Assembly (NCBI RefSeq): GCF_028736215.1
Contig: NZ_CP117883.1
Location: forward strand, 1,364,001 to 1,428,000
DNA length: 64,000 bases
Direction of reading: 5' to 3'
Source of the DNA: Mucilaginibacter sp. KACC 22773
GTDB lineage: Bacteria > Bacteroidota > Bacteroidia > Sphingobacteriales > Sphingobacteriaceae
The position numbers were made by a program, and so were the translations under genes. A model generated the notes under the pieces. That model had not been told where the DNA came from, made no database searches, and worked only from the letters and a program-made list of their open reading frames with translations. Of the stretch, positions 25,001-33,324 are shown piece after piece (the first letter of the stretch is position 1; each line of letters opens with the position of its first letter).

Positions 25001-25232
25001 GATGATTGCCGGAATGGTGCCAATGGCCTTAGGCTTAGGCGAGGGGGGCGACCAAACATCGCCCTTAGGTACAGCTGTAATAGGCGGCCTTATCTTTTCC
25101 ATCTTCTCCAGCCTGGTTATTTTGCCGTTAATGTACCAGTTCTCCATAGGTAACCGGCCGGTGCCTGTTATCTCTTTAGATCCGGATGATCCGCAAAGCA
25201 AATATCAACCCCTAACCGAAAATCAATCATGA
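22068..25232 (+). CDS. RND-family efflux transporter permease
   Basis: A 1054-residue inner-membrane pump with the usual 12 helices and two large periplasmic loops (after TM1, about 40-330, and after TM7, about 560-860). The N-terminal VSIRTMPVDIFPKLGTPTIYV block and TM4 GGLALAIGILVDEATVTIENI are RND hallmarks. The proton-relay pair is Asp-Glu (VDE) rather than the Asp-Asp of AcrB-type pumps, while heavy-metal pumps usually have a single acid followed by G or A, so neither class fits exactly. Its place between a ChrB-AraC regulator and ChrA suggests toxic-ion or oxidant efflux, but the substrate is inferred. It overlaps both neighbours by 4 bases. Confidence 0.93.
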   Translation: MNIIQFLYASLRKPVTIVVAVIAIVFFAVVSIRTMPVDIFPKLGTPTIYVAQTYGGLSAEQIEGFVTSYYEYHFLYVTGIKSVESKTIQGVTLLKLNFYEGTDMGQATGEVVSMVNRARAFMPPGTVSPFVTRFDGGSVAVGQLVFSSPTRSLGEVSDLALFKVRPMFSTLPGVSAPPPFGGNQRSVLIKADPNKLRSYGVSPEELVTAIAKGNTILPAGNLRVGDQMLIAPQNTVVDNIQDLGNIPVKTGSGPAIYVHDLAQVDNGADITAGYALINGKRSVYIPVTKRADASTWDVVQKVKAALPDMQAAIPPDIKVSYEFDQSGYVINSLKSLMTEGILGALLTGLMVLLFLRDWRGSLIVVLTIPLALLSAVICLKLFGQSINIMTLGGLALAIGILVDEATVTIENIHHHQEKGELKGRAILEACKEIALPKLLILLCILAVFFPAFFMSGIPKAMFLPLSLAVGFAMIASFLLSQSFVPVVANWLFKDQPAETAKEGKRMARFKERHGRLILRLSPGRNILIPVYLVLSFGLVALLFLTVGKELFPKVDAGQFQVRLRLPEGTRIERTEAKTKQLLHLVDSLSGGNKIAISSAYVGLVGSSYPVSVIHLWTSGPEEALLKVKFISGSGIKIDDFREKVRQAVSVQMPGAHISFEPADLVGQVMSQGTGTPIQVQVLGKSLAQDRQFGKKIVERLKTLPYLRDVAYSAPQGYPAMKIEFDRVKLGQLGLTVEDAGKSLAAATSSSRFTQPNYWVDKTAGTAYQVQVQIPELVMNDPAQVDNILLSSNNGKQVYMRDVATWKMGNTEGEFDRLNQKRFITITANLQGKALGSAINDIDKIISETGKLPEGMKIQQPGQAEVFLQTFQELQNGILLAIVVIFLLLAVNFQSFRLSLVIISVIPGILAGSLLLLWICGKTLNIQSYMGCIMAVGVAVANAILFVTQAEKYRSEKLQEPYLQGIKDRIRPILMTSLAMIAGMVPMALGLGEGGDQTSPLGTAVIGGLIFSIFSSLVILPLMYQFSIGNRPVPVISLDPDDPQSKYQPLTENQS

Positions 25233-26314
25233 AAGCTATCAATTATATATTCTTAGTCCCTGTTTGCCTTTTGGCGGCCTGTGGTGGCAACCAGGCCGAA
25301 AAAGCAGCCCCCCAGGGCTTGCCGGAAAAGCCGGTGGTTAAACTGTTAACCCTGAAACCAGAACCCATTGCCAACAAACTGAACCTCACCGGTGAAATTA
25401 TCCCCTTCGATCGCGCCAATATTTATGCCCGTACACCGGGCTATGTGAAGGAAGTAAAGGTTGATATCGGCTCAAAAGTTACTAAAGGCCAGGTTTTATG
25501 CGTCCTTGATGCTCCCGAATTAAAAGCGGCACAGGCGCAAAGCCAAAGTAACAGCATGGGCACAAAGTCAAAATATGAATCCAGCAAATCAACTTATTTA
25601 AGGTTGTTAAAGGCTGCGCAAACGCCCGGCGCTGTTGCCGATAACGAACTGGAAATTGCACACAACCAAATGCGGACAGATAGTGCTGTTTACCAGGCTT
25701 CCCGTTCGGCTACCCAGGCCAATAAAGCGATAGAAGATTACCTGGTGATCCGGTCGCCTTTTAACGGTGTGGTTACAGCCAGGAACATATTTAAAGGAGA
25801 TTTTGTAGATAATACCGGTAAAACGTTGCTGTTCCGTGTTGAGGATAATTCGTCGTTAAGGGTTGATGTGGCCGTGCCGGAGGCATATAATTCCACCACG
25901 CTAAAAGATAATGAAGCAAGTTTTACGGTATCGGCCAATCCCGGCCAGGTGTTTAAAGCCAAACTGGCACGAAAATCAGATGCCATTGACCCGCAAACGC
26001 GAAGTGAAACCTGGGAGCTTACCTTTCCAAATGCAAACGGTTTACTTAAACCCGGCATGTTCGCCCAAATCGTATTGCCGGTCAGCCGTCCCAAAGAGGG
26101 CTTCCTGGTGCCATTTAAAGCAGTGGTATCTACCCAGGAACGCAAGTTTGTGATCAGGGTGGTAAACGGAAAAACCCAATGGGTAGATGTAAAGACCGGT
26201 TTTACCGGCAAGGAAAAGACCGAGATAGCCGGCGATTTGATGCCTGGCGACCAGCTGGTGGCACAGGCCAATGAGGAACTGAAAGAAGGCACAACGGTGC
26301 AGGTAAAGCATTAG
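25229..26314 (+). CDS. RND periplasmic adaptor lipoprotein (membrane fusion protein)
   Basis: A 361-residue HlyD/AcrA-type adaptor, lipid-anchored through the lipobox LLAAC (Cys19). Order: barrel-sandwich half-motif (TPGYVKEVKVDIGSKVTKGQVLCVLDAPEL), helical hairpin (about 95-165), second half-motif (VIRSPFNGVVTARNIFKGDFV), beta-barrel and membrane-proximal domain. It bridges the RND pump and the TolC channel. It starts within the RND stop codon (ATGA) and precedes chrA by 54 bases. It has no extra metal-binding His/Met-rich tail. Confidence 0.93.
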   Translation: MKAINYIFLVPVCLLAACGGNQAEKAAPQGLPEKPVVKLLTLKPEPIANKLNLTGEIIPFDRANIYARTPGYVKEVKVDIGSKVTKGQVLCVLDAPELKAAQAQSQSNSMGTKSKYESSKSTYLRLLKAAQTPGAVADNELEIAHNQMRTDSAVYQASRSATQANKAIEDYLVIRSPFNGVVTARNIFKGDFVDNTGKTLLFRVEDNSSLRVDVAVPEAYNSTTLKDNEASFTVSANPGQVFKAKLARKSDAIDPQTRSETWELTFPNANGLLKPGMFAQIVLPVSRPKEGFLVPFKAVVSTQERKFVIRVVNGKTQWVDVKTGFTGKEKTEIAGDLMPGDQLVAQANEELKEGTTVQVKH

Positions 26315-26368
26315 CTAAAAAGGCAAATATTGTAGCCTGGCAAATATGCACAACGAGGAGAAATACCC

Positions 26369-27553
26369 ATGGAAGAGCAATTAACCAAACAACAACCGGC
26401 TTATTCATTGCTGGATATTACAAAATACTTTTTAAAACTGGGCACCTGGGGTTTTGGCGGCCCGGTAGCTTTGGTAGGGTATATGCAACGCGACCTTGTT
26501 GAGCAAAAAGACTGGCTAACGGCCGAAGAATATAAAGAAGGATTGGCTTTAGCGCAGCTGGCTCCCGGGCCTTTAGCGGCTCAGTTGGGTATCTATATAG
26601 GCTTTGTTCACTATGGCCTTATCGGTGCAACGCTTACAGGCCTGGCTTTTGTACTGCCTTCCTTTATCATGGTGGTGCTGTTAGGCATGGCATACAAGCT
26701 TTATGGCGGCTTAACCTGGATGCAGGCAGTATTTTATGGAGTAGGTGCAGCGGTTATTGGTATCATCGCCATGAGCGCCTATAAACTAACTGTTAAATCT
26801 ATCAGCAAGTTTGAACCGGCTGCCATGAAATCCAAATGGCTGTTGTGGCTTTTTTATATAGCCGGTGTTGTAATTACGATTATTACCGAAAGAGAAGAAA
26901 TATTATTGTTCCTGGGTTGCGGCATCATGTATATGGTTATCAAAGCGCCGCCCCGGTGGGTCAAAAAGCCGGCGGTACTGCCGGCCGGAATATTGATAAG
27001 TACCGGTTTCTGGAAATATGACGGAAAGACTTTGCAGGAGATTGCCTGGTTTTTTGCAAAAGCGGGTGCGTTTGTATTTGGCAGCGGCCTGGCCATTGTG
27101 CCGTTTTTGCATGGCGGTGTGGTAAAGGAGTTTGGCTGGCTAACAGAAAATCAATTTGTAGATGCGGTTGCCGTAGCTATGATCACGCCGGGACCCGTGG
27201 TTATCACGGTTGGGTTTATCGGTTATCTTGTTGCCGGTTTTCCGGGAGCATGTGTGGCCGCGTTAGCTACTTTTTTGCCTTGTTATTTATTCACTGTCGC
27301 TTTAGCGCCATCTTTTAAAAAGATCGCCAAAAATATCAGCATCAAAGCATTTGTAGAGGGCATCACCGCATCGGTAATAGGCGCCCTGGTAGGGTCGGTA
27401 ATTATTATCGGGTTACGGTCAATTGTTGATATCCCTACAGCGCTGATTGCTTTAGCTACCGTAGTTGCACTTATTTATATCAAAAAAATACAGGAACCTT
27501 ATATTATTGGTATAGCTGCCGTTATTGGGTTAATCATCAAAATCAGTAGTTAA
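26369..27553 (+). CDS. chrA: Chromate efflux transporter ChrA, two-domain form
   Basis: A 394-residue inner-membrane CHR transporter, long (bidomain) type. The N-terminal CHR domain has FLKLGTWGFGGPVALVGYMQRDLV and LAQLAPGPLAAQLGIYIG; the C-terminal domain repeats the pattern as FFAKAGAFVFGSGLAIVPFL and VAMITPGPVVITVGFIGY. About ten hydrophobic segments are visible. ChrA exports chromate using the proton gradient in well-studied members. GAGGAG at 26355-26360 is a clear Shine-Dalgarno 8 bases before the ATG. It is the last gene of the locus headed by the ChrB-AraC fusion. Confidence 0.93.
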   Translation: MEEQLTKQQPAYSLLDITKYFLKLGTWGFGGPVALVGYMQRDLVEQKDWLTAEEYKEGLALAQLAPGPLAAQLGIYIGFVHYGLIGATLTGLAFVLPSFIMVVLLGMAYKLYGGLTWMQAVFYGVGAAVIGIIAMSAYKLTVKSISKFEPAAMKSKWLLWLFYIAGVVITIITEREEILLFLGCGIMYMVIKAPPRWVKKPAVLPAGILISTGFWKYDGKTLQEIAWFFAKAGAFVFGSGLAIVPFLHGGVVKEFGWLTENQFVDAVAVAMITPGPVVITVGFIGYLVAGFPGACVAALATFLPCYLFTVALAPSFKKIAKNISIKAFVEGITASVIGALVGSVIIIGLRSIVDIPTALIALATVVALIYIKKIQEPYIIGIAAVIGLIIKISS

Positions 27554-27594
27554 AATGCTAAAACCGGTATCAAATTTTCGGTGAGGTGGCGTGA

Positions 27595-28749
27595 TCAAGG
27601 CTTGCTAACCTTGTATAATGCTTTTTTCAATCTTTGATCGGCATAAAAAATATCTTTATAAGTAACCAGCTGCCCGTTCCGGATATCGCAGGTGAGGTAA
27701 GTAAGCGAGACTGGAATGGACTGCTTTTTGCCGATGTTTGTTAGCAAGGCCAAAAGCTTAGCGCCGCGGACAACATTAACCTGGATAATGGCTGTATCCT
27801 GGCCAACAACGGGTGTTATTATAACCGGTTCTCCTTGCTTTTGATAGCCCGGCCTGCTTACCTGCAAAAATACATGCCCTTTAGCTGTGGTGATGTTGAT
27901 TGCCGAATAATCCAGGCCTGTCGCCAACAGATCCATACCCGGTTTGTCTATTTTTATTTTGAAGTATTGATCGCCGGTTTTGGTATGCACAGTTAATATA
28001 CCTGAAGGGATGTTGATATCAACAGGTGTTTTTTTCCTGTTGCTGTACCAGCGCAGGCGCTCCATATTGATGGCTACCCGTTGCACGTCGGCTTCACTAA
28101 ACTCGTAACAATCCAGTTCATAAAGTCCTTTCATCAAATACATTTGATGTTTCAGGGACGCGTAAGCTTTGGATTGAGGTTGCACCTTGCTGATCTCTTT
28201 TTCAAATTGCTGGCTTTTAAGTGCATTGATCAGCACCTTTTCGGCATTAAACTCGCTTTTAATTCCCGAGTCGATTTTTGCGGTAGGGTAATTCGGGTTA
28301 AGCCGGCCATAATGCAGGTTGTTTTCAAAAGCAATTATGGCATCGGTTAACAGGATGTCGAACATCGCTTTTTGCCTGTTGCTAACCGGGCTTGAGCTTG
28401 ATCTGAGTAGCTTCAACTTATCGTATAATAACTGATCTGGATGATAATCGGCGTGTTTTAGCCCGTAGGTAACCACACAATCAAGCAACAGCATAGCATC
28501 GGTAGCATGAGTTTTAACGGTGTCTGGCGCTATCCAGGCCAGCTTGAAGCCGGTTTGCCGGTAAACGCGCTGAACACTGTTTGGGAAGTATAATTCTTTG
28601 CGGTGTATCGCCAGCTGGGCTTTTATAGCTGTTGCTATGGATGTATCTTTTCGGGCACTGTATGCCGCGGCCTCTGGTGCAGCGCCGATTAACAATAACA
28701 ACAAAGTTACTCCTGCCGAAAAGAAAAACAAGCGGTGATATTTTTGCAT
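27595..28749 (-). CDS. L,D-transpeptidase-like protein lacking the catalytic domain
   Basis: A 384-residue exported protein (hydrophobic segment 8-25 followed by APEAAAYS). Residues about 45-240 match the scaffold domain of YcbB/LdtD-type peptidoglycan transpeptidases, including VYRQTGFKLAWI, ALLxY-like helices, and INMERLRWYSNRKKTPVDINIPSG. The C-terminus, SIPVSLTYLTCDIRNGQLVTYKDIFYADQRL, resembles the tail of the same family. Between them the YkuD catalytic core with its HxxG and SHGCxR motif is missing, and the protein is about 150-200 residues short of the usual 530-615. It should be inactive as a transpeptidase, perhaps regulatory. A Crp/Fnr-like box lies 58 bases upstream. Confidence 0.75.
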   Translation of the reverse strand: MQKYHRLFFFSAGVTLLLLLIGAAPEAAAYSARKDTSIATAIKAQLAIHRKELYFPNSVQRVYRQTGFKLAWIAPDTVKTHATDAMLLLDCVVTYGLKHADYHPDQLLYDKLKLLRSSSSPVSNRQKAMFDILLTDAIIAFENNLHYGRLNPNYPTAKIDSGIKSEFNAEKVLINALKSQQFEKEISKVQPQSKAYASLKHQMYLMKGLYELDCYEFSEADVQRVAINMERLRWYSNRKKTPVDINIPSGILTVHTKTGDQYFKIKIDKPGMDLLATGLDYSAINITTAKGHVFLQVSRPGYQKQGEPVIITPVVGQDTAIIQVNVVRGAKLLALLTNIGKKQSIPVSLTYLTCDIRNGQLVTYKDIFYADQRLKKALYKVSKP

Positions 28750-28799
28750 CTTTATCTGGTTTTAGCTTTATAAAGATCGTGCTAAAACCTGCCATTGTT

Positions 28800-28815
28800 C
28801 ATGATGGCCGTCATG
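28800..28815. promoter_or_regulatory. Crp/Fnr-type operator, site 4 (upstream of the transpeptidase-like gene)
   Basis: A near-perfect 16-base palindrome with arms CATGA and TCATG holds TGAT-GGCC-GTCA (28802-28813), which fits the TGAY-N4-RTCA pattern of the other sites. Its centre is 58 bases before the start at 28749. This is the most degenerate of the four. Confidence 0.4.
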
Positions 28816-28877
28816 GAAAAAACTGACATTGGGCACAAAACGGCCAATCAATTAACAACTAATATACAGATACCTTG

Positions 28878-30530
28878 TTACAGGCTATACATTTTCTCGT
28901 AATATTCGGCTGCCAGCCGTCCGGCTTCAAATGTGGGTACCACATCTGCGGCTGCCTGTTTCATGATGCCTAACCACTTTTTTGGAGCGCCATAATACAT
29001 GGGCAGTACCGTTTTTTCCAGTACGTCCATCAGGTTCCTGTTTTCCTGGTTATCTTTTTCATGCGCCTGCAGCTCGTTGGATGCGGGCTGAACCAGGAAA
29101 CAGTTTTTCATGTCTTTGGCAAACTCAGGTACCCAGCCATCTGGCAGGGAGAGGTTAATGCTGCCATTCATGGCCGCAGTCATGCCGCTGGTGCCCGATG
29201 CCTCGCGGTACATCCGCGGATTGTTAAGCCAAACATCCGATCCTTTTTTTAGCAAGGCCGATAAATGCAGCTCGTAACCGGTTAACACCGCACAGTTAGC
29301 AAATGCCCGCGTACGTGCGATGATCTGGTTGAATAAGGCGATAGAGCCTTCATCCTCCGGGTAGGGCTTGCCCGCCCAAATGATTTGTACAGGATATTTA
29401 GCATTATTTACCATGGCCACAAACCTTTCCCAGTCCTGCATTACCAGGTCGGCGCGTTTATAGCCGGCAAAACGGCGGGCCCATACAATAGTCAGCACAT
29501 TGGGGTCAAACAATTTTCCGCACTGGTCTGCTATCACCCGGAACAGATCAAGCTTCATCGCCTTTTTACGGGCAACAATAGCTTCTGCATTATTCGCAGC
29601 GATGGCCTCATCTAAAGCGACATCTCGCCAATAGGCTTTATTTTGTGCGTTGGTAATGGCTATAATTTCGCAAACACCGGGATTATTGCCCCACATTTGC
29701 CGCGCTACTTCGCCATGAAGTTTAGATACGCCATTTGCTTTACCCGAGAACTTAAGCGCCGCGAGGGTGTAGTTAAAACTATCTCCGTCCATCCCTAACA
29801 ACGATTTTGCCTCGTGCTCCTGTAAATGATAAAAAAACGACATTTTTTTTAGCAGGTCATATCTATGTGCTTCGTTACCGGCCATTTCGGGAGTATGGGT
29901 GGTAAAAACCACTCTTTTCTTCACTTCTTTCAGGCTTTTATATTTAGCGTACAGGTAAAAGTTTAATGATACCGAGTGCCCTTCGTTCATGTGGTAAATA
30001 TCCGGTTCAAAGCCTAAAATGTCCAGCAACATAGCGCCGCCAACGCCTAAAATAATGGTTTGCGCTATCCGGGTTGCCTCGTTTGAATCGTATAGCCTAT
30101 AGGTAATCGACTTAGAAACTTCATCGTTTTCCGGAACATTGGTACTCAATAAAAATATGGGCGCCGTACCAAATGTTTCGGGTTTTAACAACCAGGCTTT
30201 AACATGTACAGGCGCGTCATGCACCTGTACAGTAAAAACTATACCGGTATCCTGTAAAAAGGAATACTGCTTTTCAATAAATTCCGGCTTCATAAAGGCG
30301 TTGCCATCCCTCACCTGGTCATAATAACCGTATTTCCACAGCATACCTATGCCTACCATGTTTTGCTTTAACTCATAAGCACTTCTTAAATGCGAGCCGG
30401 ATAAGAAACCCAATCCGCCGCTATAAATTTTTAAAGCCTGGTCAACCGCGAATTCCATTGAAAAATAAGCAACGGATGTTTTGTATTTCTGATCCGGCTC
30501 ATAGCCAAAAATATCTTGTTTATTCAGCAT
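28878..30530 (-). CDS. glgP: Alpha-glucan phosphorylase-family protein (GT35, short form)
   Basis: A 550-residue cytosolic protein of the short alpha-glucan phosphorylase family, which normally releases glucose-1-phosphate from glycogen or maltodextrin. Matching blocks: YFSMEFAVDQALKIYSGGLGFLSG at 22-45, HMNEGHSVSLN, FTTHTPEMAGNEAHRYDLL, ARRFAGYKRADL (351-362) and REASGTSGM (442-450). The residue that in glycogen phosphorylase is the PLP-binding lysine (GNMK; rabbit Lys680) is Thr451 here, so PLP chemistry is in doubt. It is the last gene of the ackA-xfp operon, 2 bases after the 139-residue hypothetical gene, a position that suits feeding stored glucan into the phosphoketolase path. Confidence 0.85.
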   Translation of the reverse strand: MLNKQDIFGYEPDQKYKTSVAYFSMEFAVDQALKIYSGGLGFLSGSHLRSAYELKQNMVGIGMLWKYGYYDQVRDGNAFMKPEFIEKQYSFLQDTGIVFTVQVHDAPVHVKAWLLKPETFGTAPIFLLSTNVPENDEVSKSITYRLYDSNEATRIAQTIILGVGGAMLLDILGFEPDIYHMNEGHSVSLNFYLYAKYKSLKEVKKRVVFTTHTPEMAGNEAHRYDLLKKMSFFYHLQEHEAKSLLGMDGDSFNYTLAALKFSGKANGVSKLHGEVARQMWGNNPGVCEIIAITNAQNKAYWRDVALDEAIAANNAEAIVARKKAMKLDLFRVIADQCGKLFDPNVLTIVWARRFAGYKRADLVMQDWERFVAMVNNAKYPVQIIWAGKPYPEDEGSIALFNQIIARTRAFANCAVLTGYELHLSALLKKGSDVWLNNPRMYREASGTSGMTAAMNGSINLSLPDGWVPEFAKDMKNCFLVQPASNELQAHEKDNQENRNLMDVLEKTVLPMYYGAPKKWLGIMKQAAADVVPTFEAGRLAAEYYEKMYSL

Positions 30531-30532
30531 AT

Positions 30533-30952
30533 TTAACTTTTAATCCTATAAGGTGTCCATTTAAAATACCTATCTTCCACTATCTGCTGTTCAACCAATT
30601 GGATATTGGCATCAACCAGATTTACATGTAAATCTTCGTAATGGTCTATCCTGTATTGCAATAATGCGGCCACACCGTCGTCGCCGCGTTTAATTAACTC
30701 ATTTATGGATGTCAGGGCACCTTCCTTGGCTTTTTCCATAGCTTTTACCAAACTGGTTGTTTGATAATATTGCTCATAATCCGGCTGTAAAGTATAAATA
30801 ACATTATGCCGGTCTGTCAATCGGGCACCAACCAGACTAAAGTCATTTGCCGGTATCATTTTTATTCCGGTGTCATTTTTATCAACGCGATAGCTGCGGT
30901 AATAGGTATGCATATCGGGCCTTACAACTACCTCTTGTTCTATTGTTTCCAT
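30533..30952 (-). CDS. Hypothetical protein in the phosphoketolase operon
   Basis: A 139-residue soluble, mostly charged protein. I do not recognise a family. Visible features are a starting acidic strand ([23 protein letters not shown]), a central helix pair ([26 protein letters not shown] and [17 protein letters not shown]), and an end block [20 protein letters not shown]. It starts 13 bases inside the end of xfp and stops 2 bases before the phosphorylase-like gene, so it is translationally coupled to both. It may be a regulator or subunit of one of these enzymes; that is inference from position only. Confidence 0.8.
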   Translation of the reverse strand: METIEQEVVVRPDMHTYYRSYRVDKNDTGIKMIPANDFSLVGARLTDRHNVIYTLQPDYEQYYQTTSLVKAMEKAKEGALTSINELIKRGDDGVAALLQYRIDHYEDLHVNLVDANIQLVEQQIVEDRYFKWTPYRIKS

Positions 30953-33324
30953 TTCCAGTTAAGTATTTCGGGCATATCCTTGCCGTTGGCTTTAATATAT
31001 TGCTTGTGTTTGGTAAGCTTATCTGTTAGGTACTGTTTAAGATAAACGCCTTTGCTGCCCGTTTGCGGCAGGCGGTCAATAACATCCATTACCAGGTGAA
31101 AGCGGTCCATTTCGTTAAGTACGGTCATGTCAAAAGAGGTGGTGATGGTGCCTTCCTCTTTATAACCCCGCACATGCATATTGGCATTGTTGGCGCGGTT
31201 ATAGGTTAAGCGGTGTACCAGCCATGGATAGCCATGGAAAGCAAACACCACGGGCTTATCAATGGTGAACAACGCGTCATAATCTTTATCGCTGAGGCCA
31301 TGCGTATGTTCGGTGCTTTTTTGAAGTTTAAACAGGTCTACAACGTTAACAACCCTTATTTTTAGCTCGGGCATGTGTTCCCTTAAAATCGATACCGCTG
31401 CAAGTGTTTCTAAAGTTGGCACATCGCCGCTGCAGGCCATCACCACATCCGGTCCGGCTTCCTGGTCGTTGCTGGCAAAATCCCAGATACCTATGCCGCG
31501 GGTACAATGCTCAACCGCCTGCTGCATATTAAGCCATTGCGGCGCTGGGTGTTTGCCGGCTACAATAACATTTACATAATGATAGCTGCGCAGGCAATGG
31601 TCCATTACCGATAACAGGCAGTTGGCATCGGGCGGTAAATAAACCCGCACAATGTTGGCTTTTTTGTTTACCACATGGTCAATAAAGCCGGGGTCCTGGT
31701 GAGTGAAGCCGTTATGGTCCTGCCGCCAAACGGTAGATGTTAATAAAATATTAAGGGATGCTATGCGCCTGCGCCAGGGCAGTTCGAGCGTTGTTTTTAA
31801 CCATTTGGCATGCTGGTTAAACATCGAATCGACAATATGAATAAAGGCTTCGTAACAGTTAAACAGGCCATGCCTTCCGGTAAGCAGGTAGCCTTCCAGC
31901 CAGCCTTCGCATTGGTGCTCGCTCAGCATTTCCATTACGCTGCCATCTGCTGCCAGGAATTCATCGTACGGAATTATCGGCGCGTCCCATTGGCGGTTGG
32001 TTACCTCAAACACTGCATCCAGCCGGTTTGATACCGTTTCATCCGGGCCAAATATCCTGAAGTTTCGTTTTTCCTGGTTTGCCTTGATCACATCGCGTAA
32101 AAAGCGCCCGCTTACGTAAGTATCACCTTCGCCGTTAACGCCGGGGCTTTCCACCGTGGTGGCGTAGTCCCTAAAATCGGGCAGTCGCAAATCGCGCAGT
32201 AAATTACCGCCATTGGTATGCGGATTGGCACCCATCCGGCGGTCGCCTTTTGGCGCAAGCTCGGCCAGTTCGGGCACCAGTTTGCCCTGTTCGTCAAATA
32301 ATTCTTCGGGCTGGTAACTTTTCATCCAGTCTTCCAGCATTTGTAAATGTTCGGGCGGTGCCGAGGCGGAAACTGCCAGCGGGATCTGGTGCGAACGGAA
32401 GTTGCCTTCAATTTTATGGCCATCCACTTCCTTAGGCCCTGTCCAGCCTTTGGGCGACCGTAACACGATCATCGGCCAGCGCGGGCGTTCGGTATTGGGT
32501 TGTTCGGCATCATATTTTATTTGTTTAATGCGGTCAACCGCATAGTCAAGCGCGGCCGCCATGTCCTTGTGCATTTGCTCAGGGTCTTCGCCTTCTACAA
32601 AAATGGGGTTCCAGCCGTAGCCGCGGAATAGTTGCTCCAACTCTTCATGGGTGATGCGGGCTAAAACCGTTGGGTTCGAGATCTTATAACCGTTCAGGTG
32701 CAGTATAGGCAGTACAGTTCCGTCGGTAAGCGGGTTCAGGAATTTATTGGAATGCCAGGCTGTTGCCAAAGGGCCGGTTTCAGCTTCGCCATCGCCTACA
32801 ACACAGGCAACCACCAGGTCGGGATTATCCAGCACAGCGCCAAATGAATGGCTTAAGGAATAACCCAGTTCGCCACCTTCGTGGATAGAGCCCGGGGTTT
32901 GCGGCGAAGCGTGACTGGATATGCCGCCGGGATATGAAAACCGGGTGAACAGTTTGCGCAGGCCGTCTTCATCTTGTGTAATATCAGGATAAACTTCTGT
33001 GTATGTTCCTTCCAGGTAGGTGCCGGCAACAACAGCCGGCCCGCCATGCCCCGGACCAGAAACATAGATCATATTCAGATCATATTTATTGATGATACGG
33101 TTTAGGTGTGTATAAATAAAGTTTTGCCCCGGCGTAGTGCCCCAATGCCCCAGCAGCATATTTTTTACATGCCCCAGCTTAAGCGGTTCTTTTAACAATG
33201 GGTTGTGGTGCAGGTACAATTGCCCTACCGATATGTAATTTGCAGCGCGCCAGTAGGCATGTATTTTTCTTAATAGTTCGGGCGATAATTCAGCCTGTTC
33301 TATATCTAAAATTTCGGTTTCCAT
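30940..33324 (-). CDS. xfp: Phosphoketolase (xylulose-5-P / fructose-6-P)
   Basis: A 794-residue thiamine-diphosphate enzyme that splits xylulose-5-phosphate or fructose-6-phosphate with phosphate, giving acetyl phosphate plus glyceraldehyde-3-phosphate or erythrose-4-phosphate. The ThDP/Mg site is visible as [24 protein letters not shown] (about 178-200), and the N-terminal [19 protein letters not shown] and [25 protein letters not shown] blocks are diagnostic. Length is standard. Its start overlaps the end of ackA by 19 bases, and its end overlaps the next gene by 13, a tightly packed operon. Acetyl phosphate made here is the substrate of AckA. Confidence 0.96.
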   Translation of the reverse strand: METEILDIEQAELSPELLRKIHAYWRAANYISVGQLYLHHNPLLKEPLKLGHVKNMLLGHWGTTPGQNFIYTHLNRIINKYDLNMIYVSGPGHGGPAVVAGTYLEGTYTEVYPDITQDEDGLRKLFTRFSYPGGISSHASPQTPGSIHEGGELGYSLSHSFGAVLDNPDLVVACVVGDGEAETGPLATAWHSNKFLNPLTDGTVLPILHLNGYKISNPTVLARITHEELEQLFRGYGWNPIFVEGEDPEQMHKDMAAALDYAVDRIKQIKYDAEQPNTERPRWPMIVLRSPKGWTGPKEVDGHKIEGNFRSHQIPLAVSASAPPEHLQMLEDWMKSYQPEELFDEQGKLVPELAELAPKGDRRMGANPHTNGGNLLRDLRLPDFRDYATTVESPGVNGEGDTYVSGRFLRDVIKANQEKRNFRIFGPDETVSNRLDAVFEVTNRQWDAPIIPYDEFLAADGSVMEMLSEHQCEGWLEGYLLTGRHGLFNCYEAFIHIVDSMFNQHAKWLKTTLELPWRRRIASLNILLTSTVWRQDHNGFTHQDPGFIDHVVNKKANIVRVYLPPDANCLLSVMDHCLRSYHYVNVIVAGKHPAPQWLNMQQAVEHCTRGIGIWDFASNDQEAGPDVVMACSGDVPTLETLAAVSILREHMPELKIRVVNVVDLFKLQKSTEHTHGLSDKDYDALFTIDKPVVFAFHGYPWLVHRLTYNRANNANMHVRGYKEEGTITTSFDMTVLNEMDRFHLVMDVIDRLPQTGSKGVYLKQYLTDKLTKHKQYIKANGKDMPEILNWKWKQ

